From contig NZ_CDCG01000037.1 in assembly GCF_000819845.1 (NCBI RefSeq), forward strand, positions 613,313 through 677,312: a stretch of 64,000 nt of DNA. Direction: 5' to 3'. Origin of the DNA: Aeromonas enteropelogenes. Lineage in GTDB: Bacteria; Pseudomonadota; Gammaproteobacteria; Enterobacterales; Aeromonadaceae. Position 1 is the stretch's first letter. Every line of letters begins with the position of its first letter. Below, in pieces: positions 55,298 to 64,000 of this stretch. Under the pieces are notes generated by a model. It was not told where the DNA came from. It did not search any database and saw only the letters and a list, made by a program, of their open reading frames with translations. A program made the translations under genes and the position numbers.

Positions 55298-55633
55298 ATG
55301 ACGACCCAGCCCACCACAGAGAAGAAGCTCACCATTCAGATCCGGGTCGAACCCGGCTGCCTCGGGCCGGATGGCAAGGCGCACATCGAAACCTTCTGTG
55401 CCGCCGCCGCCAAGATCTTCGAGGCCGTAGAGCCCGAACTGGTGAGCTGGGTACTGCTTCCCCGTTATGACAAGCAGTTGCCGGAACAGGAGTTCTTCAT
55501 CGCCGGTCGCAAGCTGAGCGAGGAGCAGGCCAGCCTGTTTCTGCGCCGTTTCGATCGGGAGCTGGGGGAAGTGCAGGAGCGGCTCGACTCCGTGCTGGCC
55601 CAACTGGTGGAACGCTACTTCAAGACTCTCTGA
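55298..55633 (+). CDS. hypothetical protein
   Basis: 111 residues, acidic, soluble, predicted mixed alpha/beta: a strand-rich start (KKLTIQIRVEPGCLGPDGKAHIE, in part), a helix around AAAAKIFEAV, and a long C-terminal helix from LSEEQASLFLRRF onward. Two cysteines, no motif I recognise. The ribosome site before ATG 55298 is weak; an ATG at 55253 is in frame as an alternative. It lies between the ettA terminator and its own terminator, so it is a single-gene transcript. Confidence 0.7.
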   Translation: MTTQPTTEKKLTIQIRVEPGCLGPDGKAHIETFCAAAAKIFEAVEPELVSWVLLPRYDKQLPEQEFFIAGRKLSEEQASLFLRRFDRELGEVQERLDSVLAQLVERYFKTL

Positions 55634-55651
55634 ACCTCGGTTTTGACAAAG

Positions 55652-55678
55652 AAAGGTTCTCTATCGAGGACCTTTTTT
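55652..55678 (+). terminator. terminator after the 111-residue protein gene
   Basis: AAAGGTTCTC (55652-55661) pairs with GAGGACCTTT (55666-55675) with one G-T pair, followed by a T run. Confidence 0.8.
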
Positions 55679-55688
55679 ATTGCTCAAA

Positions 55689-55704
55689 TAGCAAACGTTT
55701 GAAT
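55689..55704 (+). promoter_or_regulatory. PurR-like operator upstream of purine permease
   Basis: TAGCAAACGTTTGAAT contains the palindromic core GCAAACGTTTG of the PurR box, about 200 bases before the permease start and just after the preceding terminator. A site here fits purine-dependent repression of a purine transporter. Confidence 0.55.
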
Positions 55705-55898
55705 TTTTACTCTATTCATTGATCCGCCTCGCAGATCCGGGGTTTGTAAACGCCACCTCCTGTGTAAAAATGTGCGCGCTGTCACGGTATCAAGTCGAGT
55801 CTGGTCATTTAGCCACCATCTGCTGGGGCCATTTACCTCGCATGAATGGGTCCACCGGCTCTCTTGCTGCTTATTTCACGTCACCTATTGGAATTCAC

Positions 55899-57254
55899 AT
55901 GAACCAACCACACAACGCCACAGGGCAGGCTACCAATCAGGTCGCCGGGCAAGGATTGCTTGAGCGCCTGTTTGCCCTGCAAGGCCATGGCACCACAGCC
56001 CGCACCGAGGTCATCGCCGGGATCACCACCTTCCTGACCATGGTCTATATCGTGTTCGTCAACCCGCAGATCCTCTCCGCGGCCGGCATGGACACCCAAG
56101 CGGTGTTCGTTACCACCTGCCTTATCGCCGGTATCGGCAGCATCCTGATGGGCCTGCTGGCCAACCTGCCCATCGCCCTGGCACCGGCCATGGGCCTCAA
56201 CGCCTTCTTCGCCTTCGTGGTGGTGGCAGGTATGGGTTACTCCTGGCAGGTCGGCATGGGCACCATCTTCTGGGGCGCCATGGGGCTGTTGATCCTCACC
56301 CTGCTGCGGGTGCGCTACTGGCTTATCGCCAACATTCCGCTCACTCTGCGGGTCGGTATCACCGCCGGTATTGGCCTCTTGATCGCTCTGCTCGGCCTGC
56401 ACAACGCAGGTATTGTGGTCGCCAGCCCCGCCACCATGGTGACTGTGGGTAACCTCACCTCCCTGCCCTGCCTGCTGGGGCTGCTGGGTTTCTTCCTCAT
56501 CTGCATCTTCTCCGCCCGCGGCGTGCACTCCGCCGTGCTGATCGCCATCGTGGTCACCACCACCCTGGGTTGGCTGTTTGGCGACGTGACCTTCAAGGGC
56601 TTCATCGCCATGCCCCCCAGCATTGATCCCGTGTTCGGCCAGCTCGATCTGATGGGCTCGCTGGATATCGGTCTGGCCGGCGTCATCTTCTCCTTTATGC
56701 TGGTCAACCTGTTCGACTCCTCCGGTACCCTGATTGGCGTCACCAACCGCGCCAAGCTGGCCGATGACAAGGGTCACTTCCCGCGCATGAAGCAGGCCCT
56801 GATGGTCGACAGCGTGAGCTCGGTCGGCGGCGCTTTTATGGGCACCTCTTCCGTGACGGCGTATATCGAGAGCAGCTCCGGCGTTGCCGTCGGTGGCCGT
56901 ACCGGCCTGACCGCCATCGTGGTCGGCATCCTGTTCCTGCTGGCTATCTTCTTCTCACCCATCGCCGCCATGGTGCCAGCGTACGCTGCTGCGGGGGCCC
57001 TTATCTATGTGGGCGTGCTGATGTGCTCCGAGTTGACCCGGGTAAAGTGGGAAGACTTGACAGAGGCGGTCCCGGCCTTCATGACCGCCGTCATGATGCC
57101 GTTCAGTTTCTCCATCACCGAAGGGATCGCCGTGGGCTTTATCTCCTACTGCGTGATGAAGGCGGGCACCGGCCGCTGGCGCGAGATCAACCCCTGCGTG
57201 CTGGTGGTCGCCCTGCTGTTTGTGCTCAAGTTCGTCTGGGTCGACAGCCACTGA
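55899..57254 (+). CDS. NCS2 family purine (hypoxanthine/guanine/adenine) permease, AzgA-like
   Basis: 451-residue inner-membrane proton symporter, about 12-14 helices. AzgA-subfamily signatures: TEVIAGITTFLTMVYIVFVNP near 37-57 (in part), APAMGLNAFFAF near 92, and FDSSGTLIGVTNRA near 272 with the conserved acidic residue. Start at 55899 matches family N termini ahead of LLERLFALQGHGTTARTE; the frame runs open 60 codons upstream without similarity. Exact base specificity (GhxP, GhxQ, AdeP or AdeQ type) is not resolved. A PurR-like box lies upstream. Confidence 0.9.
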   Translation: MNQPHNATGQATNQVAGQGLLERLFALQGHGTTARTEVIAGITTFLTMVYIVFVNPQILSAAGMDTQAVFVTTCLIAGIGSILMGLLANLPIALAPAMGLNAFFAFVVVAGMGYSWQVGMGTIFWGAMGLLILTLLRVRYWLIANIPLTLRVGITAGIGLLIALLGLHNAGIVVASPATMVTVGNLTSLPCLLGLLGFFLICIFSARGVHSAVLIAIVVTTTLGWLFGDVTFKGFIAMPPSIDPVFGQLDLMGSLDIGLAGVIFSFMLVNLFDSSGTLIGVTNRAKLADDKGHFPRMKQALMVDSVSSVGGAFMGTSSVTAYIESSSGVAVGGRTGLTAIVVGILFLLAIFFSPIAAMVPAYAAAGALIYVGVLMCSELTRVKWEDLTEAVPAFMTAVMMPFSFSITEGIAVGFISYCVMKAGTGRWREINPCVLVVALLFVLKFVWVDSH

Positions 57255-57275
57255 TAACGACCGAACCGGTTAACC

Positions 57276-57306
57276 AAATGGGCTCCCGACAGGGAGCCCA
57301 TTTTTA
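57276..57306 (+). terminator. purine permease terminator
   Basis: AAATGGGCTCCC (57276-57287) and GGGAGCCCATTT (57292-57303) form a perfect 12-bp stem with loop GACA, followed by TTTATT. Confidence 0.85.
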
Positions 57307-57409
57307 TTACCACCGCACAGCCACTCATGGAGACGCTGTGCCGTCGGCGCAAAGTTGTTAACATGGTTGCTCCATACGGAACATGTTCACCATCCAGCAA
57401 GGAGCCAGG

Positions 57410-57856
57410 ATGCATCACTCATCCCCCCGATCCACCTTCGAAGTCAGCGACGACAAGGGACGCCTTGACGTGCCGCTGATCCACCGTTTTTTGTCAGAAG
57501 AGGCCTACTGGAGCCCCGGCATTCCGCTGACCACTGTGCTGCGCGCCATCAATCACTCCCTCTGTTTTGGTGGCTACCTCGGCGGCCAGCAGGTGGCCTT
57601 CGCCCGGGTCATCACCGACAAGGCCACCTTCGGCTATCTCTCCGATGTGTTCGTGCTGCCCGAGCATCGCGGTCAGGGCTACAGCAAGACGCTGGTGGCG
57701 GCCATCCTCGCCCACCCCGAGCTGCAGGGGCTACGGCGTCTGAGCCTGTCGACCCTGGATGCCCACGGCCTCTATGGCAGCTTTGGCTTCGTGCCCGCCA
57801 GTGCACCAGCCAGCCTGATGGAGATCTACGACCCCGAGATCTACCTGCGTACCTGA
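57410..57856 (+). CDS. GNAT family N-acetyltransferase
   Basis: 148-residue acetyl-CoA-dependent transferase. The GNAT core is visible as VFVLPEHRGQGYSKTLVAAIL near 83-103 (motif A, acetyl-CoA pyrophosphate loop HRGQGY), with LDAHGLYGSFGFVP near 120 forming motif B. Substrate unknown. ATG at 57410 has AAGGAG upstream; ATG at 57383 is in frame but lacks a ribosome site. Confidence 0.88.
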   Translation: MHHSSPRSTFEVSDDKGRLDVPLIHRFLSEEAYWSPGIPLTTVLRAINHSLCFGGYLGGQQVAFARVITDKATFGYLSDVFVLPEHRGQGYSKTLVAAILAHPELQGLRRLSLSTLDAHGLYGSFGFVPASAPASLMEIYDPEIYLRT

Positions 57857-57991
57857 ATCTCGGGCTCCCTCTGCTGGCGGCCGATTATTTTCGCCGGATC
57901 ATGCTTCTCGCCCCTGCGCTGTGACGTGGGGGCGCGACAGTGCTAGATTGGCAGCCAGCGTTTTCACCCAGCAGCTTCGTCAACCACAAGG

Positions 57992-60880
57992 ATGGCAACC
58001 GTGGCCCAGCACTCTCCCTCTTTCTCCGCTCTTTCCCCCTTGCTACAAGCGCAGGCCCAGCGCCAATGGCAGCGACTGCTCGAACTGGCGCCAGACTACG
58101 GCGACCTGCCCGAGGCAACCCGGCAGGTCCTGCTCACCCTGCTCGGTCTCTCCGATTTTGTCGCCGACTCACTGATCAAACAACCCGAGCTGCTGGCGCA
58201 GATCCTCGCCTCGGGGGAGCTGGAGCAGACCGAGCGCTGGCCGGCCTATCAGCGCGATCTGACTGCTCTGCTGGCTGAAGTCGTTGACGAGGAGGCGCTC
58301 AAGCGCACCCTGCGTCAGTTCCGGCGCAGTCGCATGCTGGTCATCGCCTGGCGCGAACTGCTGGGTCATGCCGAGGTCGAAGAGAGCTTCGTCCACCTGA
58401 CCAAACTGGCCGATGCCCTGATCTGCGCAGCCCGCGACTGGCTCTACGCCAAGCAGTGCAGCGAACTGGGCACCCCGACGGATGGGGATGGCAACCCGCA
58501 GCCGCTGCTGATCCTCGGCATGGGCAAGCTGGGGGGCGGCGAGCTCAATTTTTCCTCGGATATCGACCTTATCTTCACCTTCCCCGAGAACGGCTACACG
58601 GTCGGCGGGCGGCGGGAGCTCGCCAACCAGCAGTTCTTTATCAAGCTGGGCCAGCGCATCATCAACGCCCTGCATCAACCGACCCAGGATGGCCAGGTGT
58701 TCCGGGTCGACATGCGGCTGCGTCCCTTTGGCGACGCCGGGCCGCTCGCCATCTCCTTTGCCGCCATGGAGGATTACTACCAGCACCACGGCCGCAACTG
58801 GGAACGCTACGCCATGGTCAAGGCGCGGGTACTGGGGCCCCAGTGTGAGCACGCAATCGAGCTGGCCGAGATGCTGCGCCCCTTCGTGTTTCGCCGCTAT
58901 ATCGACTTTGGCGTCATCGACGGCCTGCGTCAGATGAAGGCGATGATCGCCGCCGAGGTGCGCCGCAAGGGGCTGGAGGGCAACATCAAGCTGGGGGCCG
59001 GCGGCATTCGCGAAGTGGAGTTTATCGCCCAGGCGTTGCAGCTCATTCGCGGCGGCCGCGAGCCCGCCCTGCGGGTACGCCACCTGCCCGAGGCGCTCGC
59101 CGCCATCGCCCAATGCGGCGCCCTCGAAGCGGCCCATTGCGATCGCTTGCTGGTCGCTTACCGCTTCCTGCGCCGGGTCGAAAATATCCTGCAGGAGATC
59201 GGCGATCAGCAGACCCAGACCCTGCCCACCGAGGAGCGGGATCGCCAGCGGCTCGTCGCCGCCCTCGGCTTTGCTGACTGGGGCGCCTTCATGGCTCATC
59301 TCGATGAGGAGATGGCAGCCGTCCATCAGCAGTTCGCCGCCGTGGTGGGGGAAGAAAAAGAGGCCCCCGCCCATCTGGAGCAGCTCTGGCTCGATCTGTG
59401 GCGCACCGAGCTCGACGCCGCCGAGCTGGAGCAACTGCTGACCGCCCAGGGGGTGGCCGAGCCCGCCCCGCTCTGCGCCGCCCTGCTGCGCTTCAAGGAG
59501 GAGTACAAGCGCCGTCAGGTCGGCCCGCAGGGGCGTATCGCGCTGGACTGGCTGATGCCGGAGCTGCTGCGACTGGTGGTGGCCAGCGAGCAACCCGCCC
59601 GTCTGTTCGAGCGGGTGTGCGAGCTGCTGACCCGCATCTTCACCCGTAGCGCCTATCTGCAGCTGCTGGCGGAAAACCCGGGCGCCCTGCGCCAGCTGGT
59701 ACGACTGTGCGACGCCAGCCATCTGGTGAGCGAGCAGCTGGCCCGCTACCCGATTTTGCTGGACGAGCTGCTCGACCCCCAGCACCTCTACCACCCCACC
59801 CCGCTCGATCAGTACAAGCCCCAGCTGCGCCAGTTCCTGCTGCGCATCCCCGAAGAGGACGTGGAGCAGCAGATGGAGGCGCTGCGCCAGTTCAAGCAGG
59901 TGCAGCTGCTGCGTATCGTGGCGGCCGACATCGCCGGCGCCCTGCCGCTGATGAAGGTGAGCGACCACCTCACTTGGCTGGCAGAGGCGATCACCGAAGA
60001 AGTGGTCAATCAGGCCTGGGCCCAGATGAGCGAGCGCTACGGCGTGCCGCCCGAGGTAGCCACTAGCGGCCAGCGCGGCTTTGCCGTGGTGGCCTACGGC
60101 AAGCTAGGCGGCATCGAGCTCGGCTACGGTTCGGATCTCGATCTGGTGTTCCTGCACGGCGGCGACCCCAACAGCTATACAGATGGACGCAAGCCCATCG
60201 ACAGCCGCCAGTTCTACCTGCGTCTGGCTCAGCGAATTCTGCACCTGTTCAGCACCCGCACCCCTTCCGGCATCCTGTATGAGATCGACATGCGGCTGCG
60301 CCCTTCCGGCGACTCCGGGCTGCTGGTTTCGTCACTCTCCGCCTATGAGCAATACCAACAAAACGAAGCTTGGACCTGGGAGCATCAGGCGCTGGTGCGC
60401 GCCCGTCCCATCTATGGCGACGAGGCGGTGATCGCCGAGTTTGCCCGTATCCGCCGCGCCGTGCTGGCCAAAGAGCGGGAGCTGCCGACCCTGGCCCGCG
60501 AGGTGCGCGAGATGCGCCAGAAGATGCGGGACCACCTGCTCAAGGCGGGCGCCGGCGAGTTCGACCTCAAGCAGTCCCCCGGCGGCATGGTGGACATCGA
60601 GTTCATCGCCCAGTATCTGGTGCTGGCCCACGCCTGTGGCGAGCCCGAGGCGCTCACCCGCTGGTCCGATAACGTGCGCATCTTCGACGAGTGCGTGATG
60701 GTGGGAGTTCTGCCCCTGGAGCAAGCCGAGGAACTGAAACAGGCCTATCTGGAGATCCGCAACCTCGGCCATCGCCTCAACCTCTCGGAGGTCTCCCGCA
60801 AGGTAAGCGACGACCAACTGCTACCCGAACGCAGCCATGTGCTGGCGGTCTGGCAACAGCTGCTCAGTGAAAAAGAATAA
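57992..60880 (+). CDS. glnE: bifunctional glutamine synthetase adenylyltransferase/deadenylase
   Basis: Controls glutamine synthetase by adding or removing AMP under PII control. 962 residues (E. coli 946). Two nucleotidyltransferase domains: the N-terminal deadenylase with LGGGELNFSSDIDLIFTF near 177 and the C-terminal adenylylase with LGGIELGYGSDLDLVFLHG near 705, each followed by regulatory helical domains. The ATG at 57992 is preceded by AAGG at very short spacing; GTG at 58001 is an alternative start. Confidence 0.95.
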   Translation: MATVAQHSPSFSALSPLLQAQAQRQWQRLLELAPDYGDLPEATRQVLLTLLGLSDFVADSLIKQPELLAQILASGELEQTERWPAYQRDLTALLAEVVDEEALKRTLRQFRRSRMLVIAWRELLGHAEVEESFVHLTKLADALICAARDWLYAKQCSELGTPTDGDGNPQPLLILGMGKLGGGELNFSSDIDLIFTFPENGYTVGGRRELANQQFFIKLGQRIINALHQPTQDGQVFRVDMRLRPFGDAGPLAISFAAMEDYYQHHGRNWERYAMVKARVLGPQCEHAIELAEMLRPFVFRRYIDFGVIDGLRQMKAMIAAEVRRKGLEGNIKLGAGGIREVEFIAQALQLIRGGREPALRVRHLPEALAAIAQCGALEAAHCDRLLVAYRFLRRVENILQEIGDQQTQTLPTEERDRQRLVAALGFADWGAFMAHLDEEMAAVHQQFAAVVGEEKEAPAHLEQLWLDLWRTELDAAELEQLLTAQGVAEPAPLCAALLRFKEEYKRRQVGPQGRIALDWLMPELLRLVVASEQPARLFERVCELLTRIFTRSAYLQLLAENPGALRQLVRLCDASHLVSEQLARYPILLDELLDPQHLYHPTPLDQYKPQLRQFLLRIPEEDVEQQMEALRQFKQVQLLRIVAADIAGALPLMKVSDHLTWLAEAITEEVVNQAWAQMSERYGVPPEVATSGQRGFAVVAYGKLGGIELGYGSDLDLVFLHGGDPNSYTDGRKPIDSRQFYLRLAQRILHLFSTRTPSGILYEIDMRLRPSGDSGLLVSSLSAYEQYQQNEAWTWEHQALVRARPIYGDEAVIAEFARIRRAVLAKERELPTLAREVREMRQKMRDHLLKAGAGEFDLKQSPGGMVDIEFIAQYLVLAHACGEPEALTRWSDNVRIFDECVMVGVLPLEQAEELKQAYLEIRNLGHRLNLSEVSRKVSDDQLLPERSHVLAVWQQLLSEKE

Positions 60881-60937
60881 GAAAGGATCATCGGTCTCGA
60901 GGCTAGCCCACGACTCTTCCCAACTTGCATATAGTAA

Positions 60938-60968
60938 AAGAGCCCGCACAATGCGGGCTCTTTGTATT
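60938..60968 (+). terminator. glnE terminator, bidirectional
   Basis: AAAGAGCCCGCA (60938-60949) and TGCGGGCTCTTT (60953-60964) form a 12-bp stem with loop CAA; A and T runs flank it, so it can also end the convergent asmA transcript. Confidence 0.85.
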
Positions 60969-60989
60969 AGAGGGACGAGAAGCGACGGG

Positions 60990-63149
60990 TTATTTGAACA
61001 ACCCTTTGAGCAGTTGATCGGCCACTCCCTTAACCCCTTCGTTGTCGGCCTTGTCACCCAGCAGCTTCTTGAGGCCGCGCTCGGCTTCCTTGCGTGCCTT
61101 CTCCTCGAGGATCTTGTTGTTGCTGAGCAGCGCCTTCACGTCCAGCCGATAGGTCGGTGCCTGCCACTGGCCACCGATGCGCACCGGTATGGTGATGTCC
61201 TTCAGCTCATCGACTCCCTTGCCGCCCTGCCCCTTGCTGCTCTCGACGATGGAGGTCAGGAACAGGAAGTCGAGTGTCTCGGGCACCAGTGCCGTTTGCC
61301 CCTGGCCATGAACCCGTAGTGCGGGGGCAAATAGCTGGATATCGTCGCTGCGCGCCACCCCGTTTGCCAGTTGGAAGCTGGCTGTCAGGGCACTGAAGTC
61401 GGTCTTGCGTACCTCTTTGACCTGATCCGTCCCCTTGCCGGTCAAGGTAGCCCGCGCCTCGCGGATCATCTCTGCCAGGTTGATGCCATGCAGGGCCCCA
61501 TCGTGCAACGCCAGGGTTATCTTGCCCTGCATCCGACTGCGTAGTGCCTGCTCTGACAGGCCTTGTCCCTGCACCTGCACATCGAGATCGCCCCGCCCTT
61601 CCAGCAAGTCATTCTGCGCCAGGGTCTGCAATAGCGAGTGCACATTTACTCCCTGCACCCGTTTGCTCACCTGGTAACGGGCTGGCTGCTGACGCGCATC
61701 GAGCACGCCACTCGCCGTCACCTTGCCGCCAGCTACGCCGGCGCTGAACTGCTTGAGGGTAAGCTGACCGTTCGCCAGCGCCAACTGCATATCGAGCTGG
61801 CTCAGATCCAGCCCTCTCACCCGCAAGCTGCCCAGCTGCAACCGTCCAATGGCATCGATTGCCTTGAGGACATCCAGATTAGGTTCAACTGCCGAAAGAG
61901 CGCGAGTCACCTTGGTTGGTTCTGCCGCCTTGTTGCCGGCACTCGCCGGTGTGGTAGGAGCCGGCGCCGCAGCGCTTGCCGATGTGCCAAGCCAGCTGTC
62001 GAGATCCAGCTTCTCCCCCTTGAGATCGAATTCCACTTTGGGCACAGCCCCAAGCTGCACCGCACCTTCGCCAGTCAGCAGGGTATCATCGGCACTCATC
62101 ACCAGCTTGCTCAGGGTGACTTTCTTAGCCTCCAGTTCAGCACGGGCAAACCCGGCCAACTTGAGGTTCATCTGTGGGTGCGGCAGCGTATCGCCATTCA
62201 ATGTGACACTGAGCACCACATCGGAGAGCTCAGCCAGTTTAAGATCCTGGTCAACCCTGGCCTTGAGCGTTCCCTCGAGCGAACCGGTCAGCGCCGGTTG
62301 CTCGCCTTCACCCTGGGCACCTTGCAGGCTCAGAGCAAGGCTGCTCCACTCCCCCAGCGCCAGGCGATCGGCCTTCAGGGTGAAATTATCCAGCTGCCGG
62401 GAGGGCTGTTTGAGCGATCCGCCCACAACCACCCCTTTCAATTCGCTGGCCAACGCATTTTGTGCCAGCTTGACCTCCCCCTGTCCCTTCAGATCAAAGG
62501 CCAGCTGGCCTTGAGCCCCTTTGGCGGCGAAGGTGACCGGCACCCACTGACCCATGGCCAGCTGGCCGAGATCGAGATCGAGCCTGTCGAGGCGAGAAAC
62601 AATACCGTTGCGATCGTCCTGCACCAGGGCACTGGCCTGTTCAAGTACCACCCCTTTCAGCTTGATCTGCCAAGGCTTGCTCTCTGCTGGCGCCCCCTGA
62701 GGTTCACGGGCCGGCGCCTTGGCATCTTCCGCCGTTGCAGGCTCGGCAGATGACTTGTCCGAGAGCAGGCCGCTCAGGTTGGAACTGCCATCCGCTTTCG
62801 TCTGGATAAACAGATGGGCACCAGCCAGCGTCACCTCGCCTATCTCCAACCGATGGGAAAGCAGCGGCAACAGGGCAACTGATGCACTCCCCTGCTCGAA
62901 GCGGATCAGATCAGGCTCGGCAAAGCCTGCCGGATTGCGCAGAGCCACTTTTTCGAGTGACAGGCCAAGACTCGGCCAGAAGCGCCAGTCGATATTCCCC
63001 GCCATCACCAACTCACGACCAGTGACCTTTCTTACCTGCTCCGTCAGCTGGGGTTTGAACTGGTTGGGATCGATCAGGCTGATCAGCGCAGTAATCGCGA
63101 TCACTGCGGCCAGCACCAACCCCAACAGGATGTAGATGATCTTCTTCAC
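60990..63149 (-). CDS. AsmA family protein
   Basis: 719-residue envelope protein: one N-terminal membrane helix (about 5-25), then a long beta-rich periplasmic part with AsmA N-terminal features (LIDPNQFKPQLTEQVRKVTGREL near 25-47, in part; WRFWPSLGLSLEKVALRNPAGF) and the AsmA C-terminal region (LQNDLLEGRGDLDVQVQGQGL-like segment near 530; LHDGALHGINLAEM near 560). Family members are linked to outer-membrane assembly and phospholipid transfer. An Ala/Pro-rich stretch near 395-415 is a likely linker. Confidence 0.9.
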   Translation of the reverse strand: MKKIIYILLGLVLAAVIAITALISLIDPNQFKPQLTEQVRKVTGRELVMAGNIDWRFWPSLGLSLEKVALRNPAGFAEPDLIRFEQGSASVALLPLLSHRLEIGEVTLAGAHLFIQTKADGSSNLSGLLSDKSSAEPATAEDAKAPAREPQGAPAESKPWQIKLKGVVLEQASALVQDDRNGIVSRLDRLDLDLGQLAMGQWVPVTFAAKGAQGQLAFDLKGQGEVKLAQNALASELKGVVVGGSLKQPSRQLDNFTLKADRLALGEWSSLALSLQGAQGEGEQPALTGSLEGTLKARVDQDLKLAELSDVVLSVTLNGDTLPHPQMNLKLAGFARAELEAKKVTLSKLVMSADDTLLTGEGAVQLGAVPKVEFDLKGEKLDLDSWLGTSASAAAPAPTTPASAGNKAAEPTKVTRALSAVEPNLDVLKAIDAIGRLQLGSLRVRGLDLSQLDMQLALANGQLTLKQFSAGVAGGKVTASGVLDARQQPARYQVSKRVQGVNVHSLLQTLAQNDLLEGRGDLDVQVQGQGLSEQALRSRMQGKITLALHDGALHGINLAEMIREARATLTGKGTDQVKEVRKTDFSALTASFQLANGVARSDDIQLFAPALRVHGQGQTALVPETLDFLFLTSIVESSKGQGGKGVDELKDITIPVRIGGQWQAPTYRLDVKALLSNNKILEEKARKEAERGLKKLLGDKADNEGVKGVADQLLKGLFK

Positions 63150-63207
63150 GACAAACTCCTTGAATACGGATCTTGAGTGAGACTATATCACCCGAAACCC
63201 CGCAGAT

Positions 63208-63244
63208 GGGGACAGTCTCCCAAAACAGCCAAATCAGGGGACAG
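63208..63244. repeat. repeated GGGGACAG motif
   Basis: GGGGACAG occurs at 63208-63215 (continuing TCTCCC, giving a small inverted repeat) and 63237-63244. Similar motifs are found around REP-type and Y1-transposase-associated repeats, but no transposase is present here. Confidence 0.35.
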
Positions 63245-63276
63245 GGATAGTCGCACCCGACACAAGCAATTCTGAA

Positions 63277-63780
63277 TTATGAAGATAATTGCTGTGTCAG
63301 CAGGGTAATGGCGATGCGAGTTGACGCGAATGCAAAACAGGAAGGGGTAAGCGCGCCGAGTTTCACCCACTGACAATCGGCCACGTCGTCCGCAGCACTA
63401 AGATCGGGCTTCTCGGTCAGATTGATGGCAAATGCGGTATCGCAGGTGTGATAGGTGATGCCGTCATAGGGATAGGTATTGGCAAACGAGCCCAGATAAC
63501 GAACGGGGCAAGCTGAAACATCCAGGCCCAGCTCCTCCTGCAACTCGCGAACGAGGGCAGCTTCCAGCGACTCGCCGGGATCGACAAATCCGCCCGGCAG
63601 ATCCAGCAGCCCCTTGCCAGGGTTGCGAGCCCTCACTGCAACCAGCACTTCATCTTGCCAACACAGGGCGACCATCACGGCCGCAGCCACATTCTGAAAG
63701 AAGTGGAAGCCACAGTCACAACGGAACTCCTTGTTGCTCTTGGCAAGCAGGCTCTCTTTACCGCATTGGGGGCAAAACAT
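63277..63780 (-). CDS. NUDIX hydrolase with N-terminal zinc ribbon
   Basis: 167 residues. N-terminal zinc ribbon (CPQCGKES near 3-10, CDCGFHFF near 22-29) and a NUDIX domain whose full Nudix box GGFVDPGESLEAALVRELQEE (cited in part) spans about 59-81 with the REL.EE metal-binding residues intact. NADH-pyrophosphatase/NudC-like layout but shorter; the substrate is unresolved. Start at 63780 gives MFCPQCG with GGAGA upstream; the frame is open 44 codons further without similarity. Confidence 0.9.
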   Translation of the reverse strand: MFCPQCGKESLLAKSNKEFRCDCGFHFFQNVAAAVMVALCWQDEVLVAVRARNPGKGLLDLPGGFVDPGESLEAALVRELQEELGLDVSACPVRYLGSFANTYPYDGITYHTCDTAFAINLTEKPDLSAADDVADCQWVKLGALTPSCFAFASTRIAITLLTQQLSS

Positions 63781-63937
63781 GGAACGTCTCCATTTGGATA
63801 AAACCCTATTGTACGCTCCAGATAGGGCTGTATGAACAAAATGGCAAGGTTCAGGTGGAGAGGGGGGGAAGAAGGGAGTAACAGAGGTTAGAACTGGCCA
63901 AAATACAAACAAAACGTTGAATTTCAGGCAATAAAAA

Positions 63938-63962
63938 ACCCCGCTCAGTGAGCGGGGTTTTC
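63938..63962 (-). terminator. rRNA operon terminator
   Basis: AACCCCGCT (63938-63946) and AGCGGGGTT (63951-63959) form a 9-bp stem; a run of U follows on the minus strand. It lies directly behind the 5S rRNA 3' end. Confidence 0.85.
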
Positions 63963-63969
63963 ATGTTGG

Positions 63970-64000
63970 GTGCCTGGCAATGTCCTACTCTCGCATGGCG
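63970..64000 (-). rRNA. rrf: 5S ribosomal RNA, 3' end (partial)
   Basis: On the minus strand the bases read CGCCATGCGAGAGTAGGACA then TTGCCAGGCACC, the conserved 3' end of gammaproteobacterial 5S rRNA. The rest of the gene and the rRNA operon lie to the right of the window, transcribed leftward. Confidence 0.9.

Overview
The window is one chromosomal stretch of a GC-rich gammaproteobacterium. The gene set and gene orders (nrdR-ribD-ribE-ribBA-ribH-nusB-thiL-pgpA, torSTRCAD, aroQ-accB-accC-yhdT-panF, a YejABE-type peptide transporter) fit Aeromonas best. The genus is inferred from recognition, not from a database search. Coding density is high, there is no prophage, CRISPR array, integrase or intact insertion sequence, and the many long antisense frames are shadows of GC-rich genes.

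Layout. 1-458 is an AT-rich non-coding left end. 459-6779 (minus) is a riboflavin / thiamine / transcription-factor operon headed by nrdR, with glyA (6933-8186) upstream. 8351-18494 is a TMAO respiration cluster: sensor kinase torS, periplasmic torT, regulator torR, then torC-torA-torD and a small membrane protein, with a GFA-family gene wedged between torT and torR. 18499-21475 holds a small secreted protein and a PAS-GGDEF-EAL protein. 21718-26249 has acs and the aroQ-accB-accC fatty-acid cluster, followed by yhdT-panF. In E. coli prmA comes next; here a 4-kb block (PTS EIIBC, LysR regulator, zinc-type oxidoreductase, long intergenic) separates panF from prmA, and dusB-fis does not follow prmA. 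33485-39253 carries ydjA, fadH, sppA and an L,D-transpeptidase. 39753-45812 is a five-gene peptide ABC transporter. 46806-49162 is ugd plus a sugar epimerase, facing a three-gene lipid/glycan glycosyltransferase operon (49221-52019). 52376-63780 contains a lytic transglycosylase, ettA, a purine permease, a GNAT protein, glnE, an AsmA protein and a NUDIX hydrolase. The last ~31 bases are the 3' end of a 5S rRNA on the minus strand, so an rRNA operon lies just to the right.

The most unusual signals are non-coding. A structured element (outer stem built on GACTTT/AAAGTC, with an AGAGGGGAAAGTC block on the minus strand) occurs upstream of acs and again upstream of prmA, with a weaker third candidate before the peptide transporter. 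Several strong minus-strand terminators sit where no minus-strand gene feeds them, which suggests unannotated small RNAs. Other points are a ribBA whose GTP cyclohydrolase II half lacks its zinc cysteines, a duplicated first strand in an OppD-type ATPase, a PsrA-like palindrome in front of fadH, PurR-like boxes at glyA and a purine permease, and a hairpin covering the thiL ribosome-binding region.
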